64,000 nucleotides of DNA from Pseudomonadota bacterium (GTDB taxonomy: Bacteria > Myxococcota_A > Polyangia > Polyangiales > Polyangiaceae), in NCBI GenBank assembly GCA_023402175.1, contig JAEXCN010000062.1:1-64000 (forward strand), in the 5' to 3' direction. Below, one piece after another: positions 51,572 to 60,234 of this stretch (the first letter of the stretch is position 1; every line of letters begins with the position of its first letter). Below the pieces are notes generated by a model. The model saw only the letters and a list, made by a program, of their open reading frames with translations. It did not search any database and was not told the DNA's origin. The position numbers and the translations under genes are program-made.

Positions 51572-52266
51572 GTCGGCTCTTCCTCTCGTGTCTGCGCTCG
51601 TCCCGTGCGGCGATCCGCCGTCCTCTCGACGGACCGTCCCTCGAGCTTCCGCATCTTCTCCGCGAGCTGCGTGCGCGCACGGCTGAGGCGCTGCCGCAAG
51701 GCATCGTAAGAGACGCCGAGGATCCTCGCGACCTCCTCCTGATCGAGACCTTCGACACCGACGAGGAGAAGGACCTCCCTCGAAGCGACGGGCAACTCCG
51801 CGAGCGCCTTCTCGAGCAGCGCGATCGATCGCGTTCTCTCGTGCTCCTCGTCGGGCATGGGCTCCGAGGAGATCGCCGTGATCGTGTCGAGGCCCATCGT
51901 CACGAGGCGTGACAGGTCGAGCATCGCCCACCGGCAATGGCTGATGAACGCGTTGCGCGCGATCGTGAAGAGGAGGGGACCGAGGCGCGTGTCCTCGGCG
52001 AGGTTGGGCGCCGCCTTCGCGAGCTTGATCCAGGTCTCTTGCGCGAGATCCTCGGCGGTGTCTCTGCGCCCGGAGAGTCGAAGCAGGAACGAGTGGATGC
52101 GCCGATGATGACTCGCGTACGTCCGCTCGAACGCCGCGATGTCCCCGCGGCGGAGCCCGTCGACGAGCCAGCGCTCGTCCGCCTCGGTTCCCGCATCGCG
52201 CGCTCCGGGTTGTCCCTCCGCTCCCCCCACGCCTCGAGGAACGCATGGCGGGCGCCGGTGTGACAA
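51568..52266 (-). CDS. RNA polymerase ECF-type sigma factor
   Basis: A 232-residue sigma factor with region 2 (FERTYASHHRRIHSFLLRLS, DTAEDLAQETWIKLAK) and region 4 (LPVASREVLLLVGVEGLDQE, EEVARILGVSYDALRQRLSRAR) of the extracytoplasmic-function group. The start at 52266 yields about 30 extra N-terminal residues relative to typical ECFs; a later start is possible. It is co-translated with the small membrane protein downstream. The target promoters are unknown. Confidence 0.92.
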   Translation of the reverse strand: MSHRRPPCVPRGVGGAEGQPGARDAGTEADERWLVDGLRRGDIAAFERTYASHHRRIHSFLLRLSGRRDTAEDLAQETWIKLAKAAPNLAEDTRLGPLLFTIARNAFISHCRWAMLDLSRLVTMGLDTITAISSEPMPDEEHERTRSIALLEKALAELPVASREVLLLVGVEGLDQEEVARILGVSYDALRQRLSRARTQLAEKMRKLEGRSVERTADRRTGRAQTREEEPT

Positions 52267-52355
52267 AGAATTTTTCGAAGCGGGGGCGGACGGGGCCCTC
52301 CGTGGAAGACCGCATTCTTGCTGTCACAACGCGCTCGGTCGCGCGTCATGCCGGC

Positions 52356-52745
52356 ATGTGGACGCTGATTCGAAACGGCGGAATCCCGCCGATGCTCTTC
52401 ATCCTGTTCACCGGCCTCGTCGGGCTCGCGGCGGCGTTTCACTTCGCGCTCCGCGCACGGCGCCAGACCCTCGGCTTCATCAAGGGCATGGCCCTCGCGA
52501 CGCTCTTCGGGACGCTTGCCGCGTCGTGCGCGGACGCCGGCGCGACGCTCTACGCGGCCGAGAAGTCCTTCGAGAAGGCCGCCTCCGAGGCGGAGGCGCT
52601 CCCGCGCGCGATCCACATCATCGTCGAAGGCTTCGCCGAATCGACGAGCCCGGGGATCCTCGGCTTCTCGTTCCTCGCATTGACGGCGATGCTGGTCGCG
52701 GTCGGCCGCCGCCGCCTCGACGAGCGGACGGGCGGCGGTCGATGA
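52356..52745 (+). CDS. Small three-helix membrane protein
   Basis: A 129-residue protein starting MWTLIRNGGIPPMLFILFTG with hydrophobic segments near 13-32, 43-60 and 98-118. The PPMLFILFTGLVGLAAA start vaguely recalls MotA/TolQ/ExbB proton-channel proteins, but it is too short for a confident match. It is divergent from the sigma factor and has no obvious partner. Confidence 0.6.
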   Translation: MWTLIRNGGIPPMLFILFTGLVGLAAAFHFALRARRQTLGFIKGMALATLFGTLAASCADAGATLYAAEKSFEKAASEAEALPRAIHIIVEGFAESTSPGILGFSFLALTAMLVAVGRRRLDERTGGGR

Positions 52746-52791
52746 GCGATCCGCCGCCTCGCCCGGGAGCTCGTCCCGCCGTGCGGTGCGC

Positions 52792-53313
52792 TTATCCCGC
52801 CACGGGCACCCAGCCGGGACGTGATGCGAGGCGCGCCGCCAAGGGTCGGTACGCGAACGACAAGATCGCCGTCCAGATGATGTCGCCGAGGAGCGTGCCT
52901 CCGAAGAACGGAATCGCCGCGACGAAACAAGCGGCGAGCCCGCTCAGGTCATGCGAGTACATCGTGCTGCCGATCCACACTCCGAAGTTCGAGAGTAGGA
53001 AGAACGCGCACGAGCCGAGGGAGGCAGCCGCGAGCGCGCCTCCACGTCGCTGTCGAAGGACCTTTCCGAGGAGCGCCTGCGCGATGAACCCTGCGTAGAC
53101 GAACGGGGTTACCGCGGACACGGCGGGATATCCACGCAGCCACGCGAGCGCCACATCTCCGACGAACATCGCGACGAGGACCACGGCGATCGCTGCCGCG
53201 GGCTTCATCGTTCGACCCGCGAACACCGCGGTTGCGCCTACGGGCGCGAAGTTCGGCGGATGCGGGACGATGCGGAGGATGACGCAGAGCGCGATGAGGA
53301 GTGTCGGGAGCAT
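52792..53313 (-). CDS. DUF6580-type membrane protein; candidate corrinoid transporter component
   Basis: A 173-residue protein with about five transmembrane segments and the conserved start RIVPHPPNFAPVGATAVFAG, then GYPAVSAVTPFVYAGF and a NFGVW(x)GSTMYSHDLSGLAACF block, which I associate with the DUF6580 family. It follows the lipoprotein gene by 37 bases, downstream of a cobalamin riboswitch. The small size and multi-helix form fit an S-component-like or permease role. Transport of corrinoids is inferred only from the riboswitch context. Confidence 0.8.
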   Translation of the reverse strand: MLPTLLIALCVILRIVPHPPNFAPVGATAVFAGRTMKPAAAIAVVLVAMFVGDVALAWLRGYPAVSAVTPFVYAGFIAQALLGKVLRQRRGGALAAASLGSCAFFLLSNFGVWIGSTMYSHDLSGLAACFVAAIPFFGGTLLGDIIWTAILSFAYRPLAARLASRPGWVPVAG

Positions 53314-53350
53314 CACGGATTCCTGAAGTGATTGGGGCGAGCTTGTCGGC

Positions 53351-54946
53351 TCAGTGGAGGAACGTGCGAACGGTCTTGTTCCCGGCCAGATCGCACACCG
53401 AGAGGACGATCCCCTCCTTCGCGACCTGGAGGTCGAAGGCTCCCGGGAGGACGGCATCGAACGAGGGCGCAGCGTCCGTGATCGACGGATACACGCGCAC
53501 CGCCGTGCCCTGACGGACGGCGAGCGAAACACGCGTGCCCAGCCCCGACAGATCGACATCGCTCACCGCACCGACGACGCCGGTCATCACCGGCGTCCAC
53601 GCGACGGTGTCGAGACCGCCGATGGTCGTGCTGCGAACGGTGAGCGTGCCATCGGCTGCGACGCAGGCGACGTAGAGCTTCGAGTCCGCCCACGCGACGT
53701 CGACGCGCTTCGCGTCTGCGCAGCTGCCGATCTCGACGAAGTCGGACGCCTGCGTGACGCTGGCTGGCGTGCTCGTCGCACGGACGATCGCCCTTCCGTC
53801 GGCGAGGTAGGCGCCGACGAGCGTACCGCCCGCGCGGATCAGCTTCGGCGCGGTCGCACTCGTCGCCGCGGCTTCGATCGTCGCGAGGTTCGTCCAGAGG
53901 TTCGAGAGCTGGCCGAAGCTGTCGACGGGGAACTTCGACAGCGTCAGTCCCACGCTCTTCTGCGCGATGAGCCCGTAGAGGACGTGATCGACGAACGCGA
54001 TGCTGTGCGCGCGGCCTCCTCCGTACGCCGCGGTGAGCGCGTAGGTTCCCTTGCCACCGTCCTTGATGACCGAGACGAGACCTCCGAACGACGAAAAGTT
54101 GGACGTGTAGTACGAGCTACCGCTGTCGAACGAGAGCTCCGAGTACGAGTAGAACTGCGGCGTGTAGCGGCCTTGGTACGCCTTCCAGCTCGCTCGAGCG
54201 CCGAACCCTTGCAGCTTGTAGATCGCGAGCACGTTCGCGCCGCTGTAGACCCCGCCGCCGTCCCAGAGCGGTCCTTCGTTCGTCAACGCCTCGCGATACG
54301 CCGGGTCGCCGAACATGAACCCGAGACGCGCTCCCTCGTCGACGTCGTTGACGGCGAGCGCGAAGCTGTAGGCCGTCGTCACGGACGGAAGGGCGGCGAG
54401 CTCCGGCCAGGCCGGCGCGGTGTTGCAGATGAACTTTGTCGCGCCGCCGTCGACCTCGCCGTCGTCGAGGACGCCGTTGCCGTTCGCGTCGATGCCGACC
54501 TCGATCGCGATTCCGCCGAAGGCGCAGTGCTCGCCGGCGAGCTCCGCGGTGGTCCGGATGCGCGCCGACGAGCCGTTCTCTGCGTCCGCTCCGGGCGCTC
54601 CGTTGCAGACATACGTCGGCGTGCCCTTTTCCTCCGGATCGAGGACGCCGTTTCCGTTGACGTCGATCCCCGTGTCGATCCGCTTGCCGCCTTCGGGGCA
54701 ATTCGCGCCCGGCGGCTCGTCCGACGTCGCGATCAGTGATGTCGCGCCCTTCGCGCCGTCGGCGCCCTTCGCGCCGTCGGCCCCTTTCGCGCCGTCGACT
54801 CCGTTCGTCCCTTTCGCTCCATTCGCGCCATTCGTCCCAGGGGCGCCATTCGCCCCGGGCTGGCCGTCGTCGGCCTCGCCACATCCCACGTAAGCAAGCA
54901 GCGCGACGCACGAGAACGCCGCGAGAACACCTCGGGAAACACGCAT
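53351..54946 (-). CDS. Lipoprotein with collagen-like GXX stretch, under B12 riboswitch
   Basis: A 531-residue lipoprotein: lipobox AYVGC near residue 22, then about 15 Gly-X-X triplets (GANGAPGTNGANGAKGTNG, KGADGAKGADG) at about 30-70. Then come two calcium-site-like DVNGNGVLDPEE / DANGNGVLDDGE loops, and from about 180 a beta-rich domain with propeller-like repeats (LVSVIKDGGKGTYALTAAYG, VLYGLIAQKSVGLTLSKF, KLYVACVAADGTLTVRST). The cobalamin riboswitch at 55133-55270 lies upstream on the same strand. It may present a corrinoid-binding domain at the surface on a collagen-like stalk (inference). Confidence 0.82.
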   Translation of the reverse strand: MRVSRGVLAAFSCVALLAYVGCGEADDGQPGANGAPGTNGANGAKGTNGVDGAKGADGAKGADGAKGATSLIATSDEPPGANCPEGGKRIDTGIDVNGNGVLDPEEKGTPTYVCNGAPGADAENGSSARIRTTAELAGEHCAFGGIAIEVGIDANGNGVLDDGEVDGGATKFICNTAPAWPELAALPSVTTAYSFALAVNDVDEGARLGFMFGDPAYREALTNEGPLWDGGGVYSGANVLAIYKLQGFGARASWKAYQGRYTPQFYSYSELSFDSGSSYYTSNFSSFGGLVSVIKDGGKGTYALTAAYGGGRAHSIAFVDHVLYGLIAQKSVGLTLSKFPVDSFGQLSNLWTNLATIEAAATSATAPKLIRAGGTLVGAYLADGRAIVRATSTPASVTQASDFVEIGSCADAKRVDVAWADSKLYVACVAADGTLTVRSTTIGGLDTVAWTPVMTGVVGAVSDVDLSGLGTRVSLAVRQGTAVRVYPSITDAAPSFDAVLPGAFDLQVAKEGIVLSVCDLAGNKTVRTFLH

Positions 54947-55132
54947 GAGAACGCTCGCAATCGTCGATGAGACCTGCTGCGCGACGGCTCTCTACGGATG
55001 AGGCTGAAAAAGCCACGCGTCCGCCGCGAACAGGCGGTGGTGCACGAAGTACGACCACGCTTCGGTGACCGGATGCCTACCCTCGAGGCAGAGCCAGACA
55101 ACACGAGCCGGCGGTCAAGAGACGTGGGCTCG

Positions 55133-55270
55133 GGCCATCACCAGGTCTTCGGGCTTAGATGAAATCGACCGATCCTAGATAAGGAATCAGACTCATTCAC
55201 CATTACCGCTGCGGGGCAGCTCCGGATTTACACCGGATTCCCATAATGTCAGTCCACCGGGACCGACGGC
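55133..55270 (-). promoter_or_regulatory. Cobalamin riboswitch (leftward)
   Basis: On the minus strand, GGGAATCCGGTGTAAATCCGG and GCTGCCCCGCAGCGGTAA are exact aptamer landmarks, and the 3' GCCCGAAGACCTG closes the element about 190 bases before the collagen-like lipoprotein gene. The middle part between these blocks is shorter than in the rightward riboswitch at 55567-55760, so it is a compact version. Confidence 0.88.
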
Positions 55271-55285
55271 ATATGGCAAGCGGTG

Positions 55286-55314
55286 CCGTAACAGGCACCA
55301 TGCAATTCCGTCAA
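55286..55314 (-). promoter_or_regulatory. Promoter of the leftward riboswitch transcript
   Basis: Minus-strand TTGACG (55309-55314) and TTACGG (55286-55291) are separated by 17 bases and sit just upstream of the aptamer, as expected for a sigma-70-type promoter. Confidence 0.6.
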
Positions 55315-55528
55315 GGACGACGTCGCGAATCGAAGCGACGCGTGGCAATGAGATCGCGACGATCTCGGTGTGACTCCGCGACGATGCGTGGAACGGAAAA
55401 AATGAAGCGACCGCGTCGAACGACTCGAGCTGCGCGGACGCGGGCGAACGCATGCGCGCAGCGACGAGCGAACGGTACGCGCGGCATCGAGCGAACAGCG
55501 TGCGCGAAGCGTCACGCGCGCGCTTCGA

Positions 55529-55557
55529 TTGACACGCTCGATTCTCCGCAGTATCCG
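55529..55557 (+). promoter_or_regulatory. Promoter of the rightward riboswitch transcript
   Basis: TTGACA (55529-55534), a 17-base spacer and TATCCG (55552-55557) lie ten bases before the rightward aptamer. The -35 box is a perfect consensus. The region 55315-55528 between the two divergent promoters contains nothing else recognised. Confidence 0.68.
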
Positions 55558-55566
55558 GTCGCTCGC

Positions 55567-55760
55567 TATCGGTGCCCGTCGGGATGCGACCCCACGGGCT
55601 GAAAAGGGAACCCGGTGGGAATCCGGGACTGCCCCGCAGCGGTAATCGAGAACGAAAGTCATCAATGGAGCACTGGGCGCCTGCGCCTGGGAAGCGATGA
55701 CCGGTAGGAAGGCGATCGGAGACGATCGCAGTGCTCGTGAGTCCGAAGACCTGCCGAGAG
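55567..55760 (+). promoter_or_regulatory. Cobalamin riboswitch (rightward)
   Basis: All main B12-aptamer blocks are present in order: AAAAGGGAACCCGGTGGGAA, ATCCGGGACTGCCCCGCAGC followed by GGTAA, GAGCACTG, GGGAAGCGATGACCGGTAGG, AAGGCG, and GAGTCCGAAGACCTGCC at the end. About 180 bases separate it from the first gene it would control (55938), leaving room for an expression platform. Confidence 0.93.
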
Positions 55761-55937
55761 CGCGCGCGACCGGTGACGGACGTGCGCTGCTGACGAGCCT
55801 TCGTGGGGAAGGCCGGCAGGCCACGAGGGCAAGCGTTCTCGTCCACGGACGTCGCATCACCGCCCTCTCCGCCTCTCGACGCCTCCACGCAGCTCGCCCC
55901 TCGCATCGCGGGACATCGCGGGAACTGGAGACAGCGG

Positions 55938-56549
55938 ATGAGGCTCATCGACGGAAGGAAGCAGCACGCCGGCGCAGCGCTGCTCGCGTGCGCCCTCGCA
56001 GCCATGGGCTGCGACGGCAAGGCGAGCGACACGGACGGACGCGTAGACGCGAGCGCTCCGAGCGGAGCTCACGATTCGGGACGCGAGCGACCGGAGGACG
56101 CGGGCACGAAGGCGGACAGCGGCACCGAGATCGATGGTGACGCCTCCGTACCCACGGATGTTTGCACCGGCGGATCGGTGCTGCCGGTGACTGGAGAGTA
56201 CGTCGACGGCAGCGGCACGGAACACTGGCTGCGAAAGACGGCGAGCGCGACGACGTACACGCGAGTGCCCGGTGGCGTCCCGGTGCCGGCGAAGCCGCCC
56301 ACGCTCTGGCGCGTCGTGGAGACGTGCCCCGATCAGAAGAGTTTCATTGCCGTCTCCGAGCACGCAACCTACGCGCGCGTCGACTGGACAACGGACGCCG
56401 CGGGGCTGCACCTGTGCATTGCTGCCGAAGAAATGCCGCACGCAAAAGCCGCCTTCGCTGCCCCGAAATCGAACGCGAATGCGCTCGGAGCGGGCTGCAA
56501 GGGCGGCCCATGGATGCTCCTCACGAACGTTAAGGACGGTGGCCGATGA
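55938..56549 (+). CDS. Lipoprotein, first gene after the rightward B12 riboswitch
   Basis: A 203-residue lipoprotein starting MRLIDGRKQHAGAALLACAL with lipobox AAMGC near residue 25 and an Asp/Ser/Gly-rich linker. A small beta-rich domain from about 75 follows (SVLPVTGEYVDGSGTEHWLR, TYTRVPGGVPVPAKPPTLWR, FIAVSEHATYARVDW). GGAG nine bases upstream supports the ATG at 55938. It overlaps the next gene by four bases. A role in corrinoid capture is inferred from the riboswitch and neighbours; no family was recognised. Confidence 0.78.
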   Translation: MRLIDGRKQHAGAALLACALAAMGCDGKASDTDGRVDASAPSGAHDSGRERPEDAGTKADSGTEIDGDASVPTDVCTGGSVLPVTGEYVDGSGTEHWLRKTASATTYTRVPGGVPVPAKPPTLWRVVETCPDQKSFIAVSEHATYARVDWTTDAAGLHLCIAAEEMPHAKAAFAAPKSNANALGAGCKGGPWMLLTNVKDGGR

Positions 56550-57967
56550 ACGCCTGGACCCGCACGATCGTCGCCTGCGTCGCGGCTGCGAGCATCGTTC
56601 TCCCTGCACGGCGCGCCGCCGCCGAGGCGTTCGACGAATACGCGACGAAGGGCAGCTACACGATCACGCTCCCTCCGCGGACGACGAGCTACGCGACGCT
56701 CTTCGGCTCGTTCGGGCCCGAGACGTCGGCGGTCATCGACGGCTATGCCCTGAAGGGCCGGCTCATCGCGGCAAGCGACAGCACCATCTACCTCCAGAAG
56801 AACTTCGGGTCGAGCGTGTGGCTGCCCGTGGCGACGGTCGCCACGAACATGGACCCGAGCTTCGTGAAGATCTCGCCCGACGGCACGACGATCGCGCTCG
56901 GCGTCGGGTACTTCCAGCCGCTCTACCTCGTCGGGTCGAACGTGCTCAGCGTGAACGCCCCTCCGAACCTGAGCACGCACGGCCAGGTGAAGAGATTCAA
57001 CGCGAGCTACTACGACGCCGTGTGGCGGGACGCGCGCTACCTCCTCGTCAACAGCGACGGGCCCAGCGGCAGCCAGGTGTACGCGATCGATACGTACCTC
57101 TCCAATCCGGCCTCCGCCTTCATCCCGCTCATTGCGAACGTGCCCGGAGCCTCCGCCGGCGTCGCGGTCGACCGCTTCGGAAACCTAGTGACCGGCATCG
57201 GCTTCGGCGAAAACACGGGGGAGCTCAAGATCTGGCCGGCCAGCGACCTCGCAGCAGCGCTCGCTCCGGACGGAGCTCCGCTCGCATACTCCAGCACGGG
57301 ACACGTGCTGGCAACGAAGGTCCTCAGCGCGGCATCACTCGGCTTCGACGGCGACAACAACCTCTACGTCGGCGGCGGCGACGCGTTCGGCGGCTCCGGT
57401 GACTATGGCTATGCCGCGCTGATCCACGGCGACGTGCTCACGCGTGTCCTCGCCGGCGGCGCGCCGCTCGATGAATCGACGCCTGGCGAATACACGGCGA
57501 TTGCGCCGGATCCCTGCAAGAACGACGACTTCACGAGCGTGCAGTACGTCGCCTCGCTGAAGATGCTCGTCGTCAGCGCCAACCTCGCGTCGAAGCCGCC
57601 GAATTGCGCCGCGATGGAAAACGGCTCCGAGAGCGGGACCGCCACGGTGCAGCTCTACTTCCCGCCCGATGCCCCCGACAGTGACGGCGACGGCATTCCC
57701 GACGGCGCCGACAACGCGTACCTCACGCCCAATCCCGATCAGACCGACAGCGACGGAGATGGTTTCGGTGACGTCGCCGATCTCGACTTCGACAACGACG
57801 GCATCGTGTCGGGCAAGGACTTCTCGGTCTTCGTCGACGCGTTCGACGCAGCGACGGGCGGCGCGAACTACGACGCTCGTGTCGACCTGAACCACGACGG
57901 AAAGGTCGACTGGATCGACTACGCGCTCTTCAAGGCGCGCTGGGCGACCACGGCGCCGTTCTATTGA
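56546..57967 (+). CDS. Secreted beta-propeller protein with dockerin-like C-terminus
   Basis: A 473-residue exported protein: signal peptide about 1-28 (VACVAAASIVLPARRAAA), then a propeller-like region to about 360 with repeated DGTTIALGVGYFQPLYLV, AGVAVDRFGNLVTGIGFG and FDGDNNLYVGGGDAFGG blades. The tail has thrombospondin-type-3-like SDGDGIPDGAD and DSDGDGFGDVAD calcium loops. A pair of dockerin/EF-hand loops follows (DFDNDGIVSGKDFSVFVDAF; DLNHDGKVDWIDYALFKARW). The dockerin form suggests docking to a partner. It is the second gene of the riboswitch-controlled set and overlaps the first by ATGA. Confidence 0.82.
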   Translation: MNAWTRTIVACVAAASIVLPARRAAAEAFDEYATKGSYTITLPPRTTSYATLFGSFGPETSAVIDGYALKGRLIAASDSTIYLQKNFGSSVWLPVATVATNMDPSFVKISPDGTTIALGVGYFQPLYLVGSNVLSVNAPPNLSTHGQVKRFNASYYDAVWRDARYLLVNSDGPSGSQVYAIDTYLSNPASAFIPLIANVPGASAGVAVDRFGNLVTGIGFGENTGELKIWPASDLAAALAPDGAPLAYSSTGHVLATKVLSAASLGFDGDNNLYVGGGDAFGGSGDYGYAALIHGDVLTRVLAGGAPLDESTPGEYTAIAPDPCKNDDFTSVQYVASLKMLVVSANLASKPPNCAAMENGSESGTATVQLYFPPDAPDSDGDGIPDGADNAYLTPNPDQTDSDGDGFGDVADLDFDNDGIVSGKDFSVFVDAFDAATGGANYDARVDLNHDGKVDWIDYALFKARWATTAPFY

Positions 57968-57984
57968 TCGCCGGCCGACCAACG

Positions 57985-58782
57985 ATGCGTTTCACTCGCA
58001 GATCCCTTCGAGGCTTCGGCTCGAGCGCAGCCATCGCAATCGGCTCGATCGCTGCGCTCGGCCTCGGCGCCTGTGGAGGAAAGCTCCTCGACGAGCCGAG
58101 CGGCCGGGGCATCGGGTGGTGCGCCGATGACGATTGCACCAACGGTGCGAACCCACGCACGACCGACGGCGGCGCCAGCACCGATGCCGGCGCCGGCACG
58201 GACGGCGACGACCGCGGCTCGCACGAGGCGGGCGCGTGCGAAGGACCGGGAGCGCGCTTCATCACCGGCGTCGTCGATCATCGCTTCGGCACTGGCCAGA
58301 ACCACAACCAGGCCGAAGGCTTCCCCGAAGCCCTCTTCGGACCTCCTCGCGCGGGCGATTCCTCATCGGTCGTCTCGCTCGGAAACGGCGGCTACGTGGT
58401 CGTCGAGTTCGCAGGCAATGCGATCATCGACGGCCCCGGCGTCGACTTCACCGTGTTCGAGAACCCGTTCGGAAACTTCAGGGAGCTCGCGACCGTCGCC
58501 GTGAGCGAGGACGGGATCACGTGGCACGAGTTCCCGTGCACCGCCGGACGAGGTGCTATCGACTTCGGCTATTGCGCCGGCGTCCACCCCGTCCGCTCAC
58601 GTCCGGGCAATGGCGTCGACCCGCTCGATCCGAGCGTCTCCGGCGGCGATACCTACGACCTGAGGGACATCGGTGTGGCTCGCGCTCGCTACGTACGCAT
58701 CACGGATCGCGTCGACCTAGACGGCGACGACGGCGTCTTCGACCTCGATGCGGTGGCGATCGTGAACGCAGAGTGCCCGTGA
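57985..58782 (+). CDS. Surface lipoprotein, third gene of the riboswitch-controlled set
   Basis: A 265-residue lipoprotein with signal MRFTRRSLRGFGSSAAIAIG and lipobox LGAC near 31, and a Ser/Asp-rich linker. A jellyroll-like domain follows, with GNGGYVVVEFAGNAIIDGPG, then DFTVFENPFGNF, VAVSEDGITWHEFPC, YDLRDIGVARARYVRI and a final calcium-type DLDGDDGVFDLDAV. Proteins with the NPF/VSEDG pattern occur as surface proteins beside B12 uptake genes in Bacteroidetes, as I recall. The ATG at 57985 is preferred to a TTG at 57964 that overlaps the previous stop. No clear ribosome site is visible. Confidence 0.78.
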   Translation: MRFTRRSLRGFGSSAAIAIGSIAALGLGACGGKLLDEPSGRGIGWCADDDCTNGANPRTTDGGASTDAGAGTDGDDRGSHEAGACEGPGARFITGVVDHRFGTGQNHNQAEGFPEALFGPPRAGDSSSVVSLGNGGYVVVEFAGNAIIDGPGVDFTVFENPFGNFRELATVAVSEDGITWHEFPCTAGRGAIDFGYCAGVHPVRSRPGNGVDPLDPSVSGGDTYDLRDIGVARARYVRITDRVDLDGDDGVFDLDAVAIVNAECP

Positions 58783-58888
58783 CCAGGCGTTCGTCGAGGT
58801 GACGCGTGCGCGAGGGCGCGACGCGGCCGCGGTCGAAGGCCGCGCCGGGAACTCGCCCTCCGGACGCGCGTCGGGTTAGAAGCAGAGC

Positions 58889-60124
58889 GTGCGGGTAGTC
58901 GCTGTCGCCTCGTTGCTGTGCCTTGCGGGCGTGGCGTGCTCTCGATCGGACAAGGTCGAAGCCGCGCCGGACGCGGCCGTCGTGCAGACCAGCGCCGCGA
59001 CGGTGGAGAGCGACGCCGGGTTCGTGAGCGCTGCGTCGGAGCTCGCCGCGCCGGAAGCGGACGCGGGGAGTGCACGAGGGCTCGCCGCCCCGTCGACGGC
59101 GGGGCAGAAGCTCGAGATCCCCGCCGGGACGTTCTCGAGCGGGAGCACGCCGGGCGACGAAGGCCGTGTGCCTTCGAGCGAGCCGGCGCTGGTCAGCGTC
59201 ATGCTGGGAGCGTACGCGATCGACGCGCTGCCCTATCCGAACGATCCGACCGCCGCGCCCGAGCTCGTCGCATCGGCCGACGAGGCCGCGAGGCTCTGCA
59301 GCGAGCGCGGCGCGCGTCTCTGCACGGAGCTCGAATGGGAGCACGCATGCAAGGGCCCCGACGACGATCGCTACGCGACCGGCCCTGCGTGGAACGAGGC
59401 CTGCAATCGGATGCCGTCGCGCTGCGCCTCCGGGTTCGGCGTCCGCGCGATGGGCTTCATGCGCGAATGGACCGACAGCCGCTTCGGCGACGCGAGCGGG
59501 CCGTCGGTCGTGCGTGGTGGTCCGGCCCCTGCGGGCACGGGGCTCGCGGCGCCGGCAAGCGCGCGTCGCTGCGCCGCTCGCTCCCGTGCGACGGGGAAGG
59601 GGATGCCAGAGCAGATGGCGTTCCGTTGCTGTCATGGCGAGCAGAACGCGGCCACGATCGCGCCGATCGCGTCGCGTCCGGCGTTCCGCAAGACGACGCT
59701 CGAGGCCTCGGATCTCGCGAAGATCTTCGCGGAGCTGCCGGAGCTCACGCGCATCAGCGAGGGCGTGCGCCTCTTCACCGACGACGACGTGAAGAACATC
59801 CTCGCGCGCTCGGGGTCATCGGGCGACGGCATCACGTTCGCGACGTGGCCGATCCTCTGGAGCCCGGAGCCCGGAGTCGAGCTCCTCGTCGCGACCGGCC
59901 GAGCGAAGAAGACGGGCTTCGTCGTCGCGCTCTGGCCGCTTCCCGACGGCAAATATCGCTTCGCATCGTCCTTCCTCTTCCTCGGCAACTCGATGCCGCT
60001 CGCGCTCGCGTACGAGCCCTCGCGTCGCAAGGAGCTTCGCTGGTCCGGGTGCTGGAGCTGCGCCGGCGAGCAAGGCGCCGTCAGCCTCCGCGACGACGGC
60101 CGCGTGGTGATCGTGCAGTACTGA
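58889..60124 (+). CDS. FGE-like lipoprotein
   Basis: A 411-residue lipoprotein: GTG start, signal VVAVASLLCLAGVAC with lipobox at about residue 17, and an Asp/Ala/Ser linker. A formylglycine-generating-enzyme-like fold follows (LEIPAGTFSSGSTPGDEGRV, ARLCSERGARLCTELEWEHA, GFMREWTDSRFG, QMAFRCCHGEQ) and then an extra C-terminal domain from about 260. The LCTEWE(W/E)HACKG block is a hallmark of the family. As in the other two copies (39760-41394, 60235-61149), a scaffold or ligand-binding role is more likely than sulfatase activation. Confidence 0.85.
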   Translation: MRVVAVASLLCLAGVACSRSDKVEAAPDAAVVQTSAATVESDAGFVSAASELAAPEADAGSARGLAAPSTAGQKLEIPAGTFSSGSTPGDEGRVPSSEPALVSVMLGAYAIDALPYPNDPTAAPELVASADEAARLCSERGARLCTELEWEHACKGPDDDRYATGPAWNEACNRMPSRCASGFGVRAMGFMREWTDSRFGDASGPSVVRGGPAPAGTGLAAPASARRCAARSRATGKGMPEQMAFRCCHGEQNAATIAPIASRPAFRKTTLEASDLAKIFAELPELTRISEGVRLFTDDDVKNILARSGSSGDGITFATWPILWSPEPGVELLVATGRAKKTGFVVALWPLPDGKYRFASSFLFLGNSMPLALAYEPSRRKELRWSGCWSCAGEQGAVSLRDDGRVVIVQY

Positions 60125-60234
60125 GCATCTCCCGTTCACGTCGAACGCGTCGACGAGCCACTGGCGCTGGCGGTGGAACCGGGCGATGATCGACGAGGGG
60201 CGCGTCCACACCGGCTGCGCCCGCCGTCAACGCG

